NCBI RefSeq assembly: GCF_000430765.1
Contig: NZ_KE387245.1
Location: 1-64,000, forward strand
DNA: 64,000 bases
Source of the DNA: Peribacillus kribbensis DSM 17871
GTDB lineage: Bacteria; Bacillota; Bacilli; Bacillales; DSM-1321
Direction of reading: 5' to 3'
The position numbers and the translations under genes are program-made. Of the stretch, positions 62,160-64,000 are shown piece by piece (within the stretch, counting starts at the first letter, position 1; every line of letters begins with the position of its first letter). Under the pieces are notes generated by a model, which did not search any database, was not told the DNA's origin, and saw nothing but the letters and a program-made list of their open reading frames with translations.

Positions 62160-63696
62160 AAACCCACTTCTTTTGGAAATCGGCAATCCTCTTATATTCA
62201 CTCTCAAATAATCTAGAAAGGCGGATATAGATTGGGGTCAGGTCATTATAGATCGCTACATGCTCCTGGTTAGGAGTATGATGGTAGGTTGCCCCGATCA
62301 TTTCGGAAACTACGTTCAGGCTCTCCACTTCACCAAGGCCGTATAGTCCGAGGATAGCTGCCCCCAGGCAGGAGCTTTCAAAGCTTTCTGGGATGTATAC
62401 TTCATGATTGAAGATGTCAGTCATCATCTGCCTCCACAGCTCGGAGCGGGCGAAACCTCCTGTCGCATGGATTTTCACCGGTTCTCCGATTAATTCCTTA
62501 AGTGCAAGGAGGACGGTATACAGATTGAAGATAACGCCTTCTAGGACAGCACGAATCATGTGTTCTTTTTTATGATGCATGCCGAGTCCGAAGAAGGAGC
62601 CTCTTGCATTGGAATCCCATAATGGCGCCCTTTCTCCGGCCAGATAAGGATGGAACAGGAGTCCGTCTGCACCCGGTGTTACACGGTCGGCAATTTCGGT
62701 CAATACCTCATAAGGATCCTTGCCAAGTCTCTTTGCGGCAGATACCTCTGAATCACCCAGCTGGTCGCGTACCCATCTGAATATCATGCCTCCATTGTTA
62801 ACCGGCCCGCCGATAACCCAGTGATCCTCGGTAAGTGCATAACAGAAAATCCTTCCTTTTGGATCCGTAACCGGGCGGTCTGTTACAGCCCTGATTGCGC
62901 CGCTTGTGCCGATTGTGACAGCAACTACACCCTTATCGATGGCGTTTACTCCCAGATTGGAAAGAACCCCATCTCCTGCGCCGACTACAAAAGGAATGTC
63001 CTCTCTTAAATTCATTTCCTGTGCGAATACCTTATCAAGTCCAGTCAGACTGTAAGTGGTAGGAACCGGTCGAGACAGTCTCTCTGGAGTTATCCCGCTG
63101 ATCTGCAGGGCCTCTTCATCCCATTTAAGCGTATGGATGTTGAATAGACCTGTTGATGACGCAATAGAATAATCCACAACATACTCCTTAAATAATTTAA
63201 AGAATATATATTCTTTAATAGAGATGAATTTAAATGTATTAGCAAATATCTCTGCATAATCATTTTTAAGCCAAACCAATTTGGCAAGCGGCGACATTGG
63301 ATGGATCGGTGTCCCCGTACGGCGGTAAATTTCATGGCCGTTCATTTCAGCCTTTATTTTTTCCACCCATTCAGAGCTTCGGTTATCTGCCCAGGTAATA
63401 CATTCAGTCAATGGTCTTCCTACTGCATCTACAGCGATTAAACTGTGCATGGCTGAACTGAACGATACACAAACAATATCCTTACTCTGTACTGAGCTGG
63501 ACTGAATGGCCAGTTTTACGGATTCGACAACAGCGCGGAAAATTTCTTCAGGATCTTGCACCGCAGTTTCCGGTGTTGGTGAATATAATGGGTATTCAAC
63601 CCCATATTTTGAAATTACTGTACCATCTGTAGAAAATAAGACGGATTTTGTGCTGGTAGTTCCTATATCCACTCCGATTACATATTTTTTGTTCAT
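62158..63696 (-). CDS. gntK: Gluconokinase (FGGY family)
   Basis: From the ATG at 63696 (AGGAGG upstream) the protein has 512 residues, the length of B. subtilis GntK. It has the FGGY phosphate motif (GVDIGTTSTKSVLF), SSAMHSLIAVD, the metal and substrate Asp in ADNRSSEW, VGAGDGVLSNLGV and the adenosine motif IHATGGFARSELWRQMMTDI. It phosphorylates gluconate or a related sugar acid. The divergent RpiR-type gene is the likely regulator. Confidence 0.9.
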   Translation of the reverse strand: MNKKYVIGVDIGTTSTKSVLFSTDGTVISKYGVEYPLYSPTPETAVQDPEEIFRAVVESVKLAIQSSSVQSKDIVCVSFSSAMHSLIAVDAVGRPLTECITWADNRSSEWVEKIKAEMNGHEIYRRTGTPIHPMSPLAKLVWLKNDYAEIFANTFKFISIKEYIFFKLFKEYVVDYSIASSTGLFNIHTLKWDEEALQISGITPERLSRPVPTTYSLTGLDKVFAQEMNLREDIPFVVGAGDGVLSNLGVNAIDKGVVAVTIGTSGAIRAVTDRPVTDPKGRIFCYALTEDHWVIGGPVNNGGMIFRWVRDQLGDSEVSAAKRLGKDPYEVLTEIADRVTPGADGLLFHPYLAGERAPLWDSNARGSFFGLGMHHKKEHMIRAVLEGVIFNLYTVLLALKELIGEPVKIHATGGFARSELWRQMMTDIFNHEVYIPESFESSCLGAAILGLYGLGEVESLNVVSEMIGATYHHTPNQEHVAIYNDLTPIYIRLSRLFESEYKRIADFQKKWV

Positions 63697-63740
63697 AAAA
63701 AGGCCCTCCTGTTTAACAATCATTCACTTCTTTATATAGT

Positions 63741-63763
63741 ATGAGACTCTATTAAGGTCTCAT
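63741..63763. promoter_or_regulatory. Inverted repeat, candidate operator for the RpiR regulator
   Basis: ATGAGAC and GTCTCAT form a perfect 7-bp inverted repeat with a 9-base spacer, 45 bp upstream of the gntK start. A half-like ACGAGAC follows at about 63789. Confidence 0.65.
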
Positions 63764-63820
63764 TTTAAAAGGTGAAAATTTTTTTCATACGAGACTTATT
63801 ATACTCTATTATTTTAGTAT

Positions 63821-63834
63821 AGCAAACGATTGCA
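63821..63834. promoter_or_regulatory. Candidate cre (CcpA) site
   Basis: Read on the minus strand, TGCAATCGTTTGCT matches 12 of 14 cre positions. It lies between the divergent gntK and rpiR-like genes, where catabolite repression of gluconate use is expected. Confidence 0.5.
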
Positions 63835-63901
63835 AGAAATTTTTTTTCGCGAGATAAATATGCTATACTGAAGATATACCCATACGAAAGGGAAATAACA
63901 T

Positions 63902-64000
63902 ATGAATGAGAATTGCCTGGGGAGAATCCGCTCTTCGTATTCAAAATTCAGCGAGAAAGAAAAGAAAGTTGCCGATTATATTCTTAGCAATCCCGAAGTA
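63902..64000 (+). CDS. RpiR-family transcriptional regulator, 5' end only
   Basis: The first 33 codons begin MNENCLGRIRSSYSKFSEKE and continue KKVADYILSNPE. This is the N-terminal start of the RpiR helix-turn-helix domain (IR..y..fs..EkkVAdYIL.np). The SIS sugar-phosphate-binding domain would lie beyond the window. AAAGGGAA precedes the ATG. It most likely regulates the divergent gluconokinase gene. Confidence 0.85.
   Translation, partial: MNENCLGRIRSSYSKFSEKEKKVADYILSNPEV

Noticed and set aside
61789-62211. Open frame of 140 codons rich in Cys, Phe and Leu
   Set aside because: It is the 21-bp repeat read as protein. The periodic LLC/FCS pattern follows the repeat, and it runs into the gntK gene on the other strand.

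Overview
The window comes from a mesophilic, spore-forming Bacillaceae of the Bacillus/Cytobacillus/Mesobacillus type. It carries a ger-type germinant receptor operon, RsbR-type stressosome proteins, a SalA-type Mrp ATPase, YeeI, YxcD, YozQ and YezD homologues, and strong AGGAGG ribosome sites. Coding regions are chromosomal housekeeping and accessory genes. No phage, IS, CRISPR, tRNA or rRNA was found. Genus assignment is inference.

Layout. 0-0.8 kb: a tandem 52-bp repeat array. 0.8-4.1 kb: a two-component system and a divergent SalA-type ATPase. 4.2-8.5 kb: a cytoplasmic formate dehydrogenase (cysteine form) with its DUF1641 partner. 8.5-14.8 kb: DHFR, small proteins, a second methionine aminopeptidase, YeeI and a V4R-STAS protein. 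14.9-18.8 kb: a selenium locus with SelA, a hidden SelW-like selenoprotein and a SelD that itself contains selenocysteine. 19-25.6 kb: repeats, GNAT, SDR, aminopeptidase P, a methyltransferase and an HpaB/YoaI-type monooxygenase. 25.8-30.1 kb: a four-gene germination operon. 30.1-34.7 kb: an alkanesulfonate operon (yezD-ssuABCD) whose leader and intercistronic gaps carry four copies of a small covarying hairpin. 34.7-43.3 kb: pseudogene debris, a stressosome protein, UspA, a J-domain protein, a frameshifted GGDEF/EAL protein, a MurG paralogue and an orphan oligopeptide permease. 43.5-46.7 kb: ribD-ribA, and divergent catE/catR-type genes with a clear operator. 47-54 kb: cysteine hydrolase, SNF2 helicase, patatin and intracellular alpha-amylase. 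54.3-59 kb: RsbR paralogue, Ktr potassium uptake and a MATE exporter. 59.2-64 kb: APH-like kinase, aldo/keto reductase, a 21-bp repeat array, gluconokinase and the start of an RpiR regulator.

Main points. (1) Two genes are only readable with UGA as selenocysteine: an 80-residue CxxU protein at 17254-17496 and SelD at 17773-18828. Each has a hairpin just downstream of the UGA. (2) The ssu operon appears to be controlled by a repeated RNA hairpin that overlaps a terminator next to a strong promoter. Compensatory base changes between the copies support the fold. (3) Three intergenic repeat families with periods of 52, 21 and about 50 bp occur in non-coding gaps. Two of these periods are near whole numbers of helical turns. 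(4) Several gene remnants (MocA-type oxidoreductase, alpha/beta hydrolase, response regulator) and a frameshift in the EAL protein show ongoing gene loss. Family assignments come from motif recognition; no database search was run.
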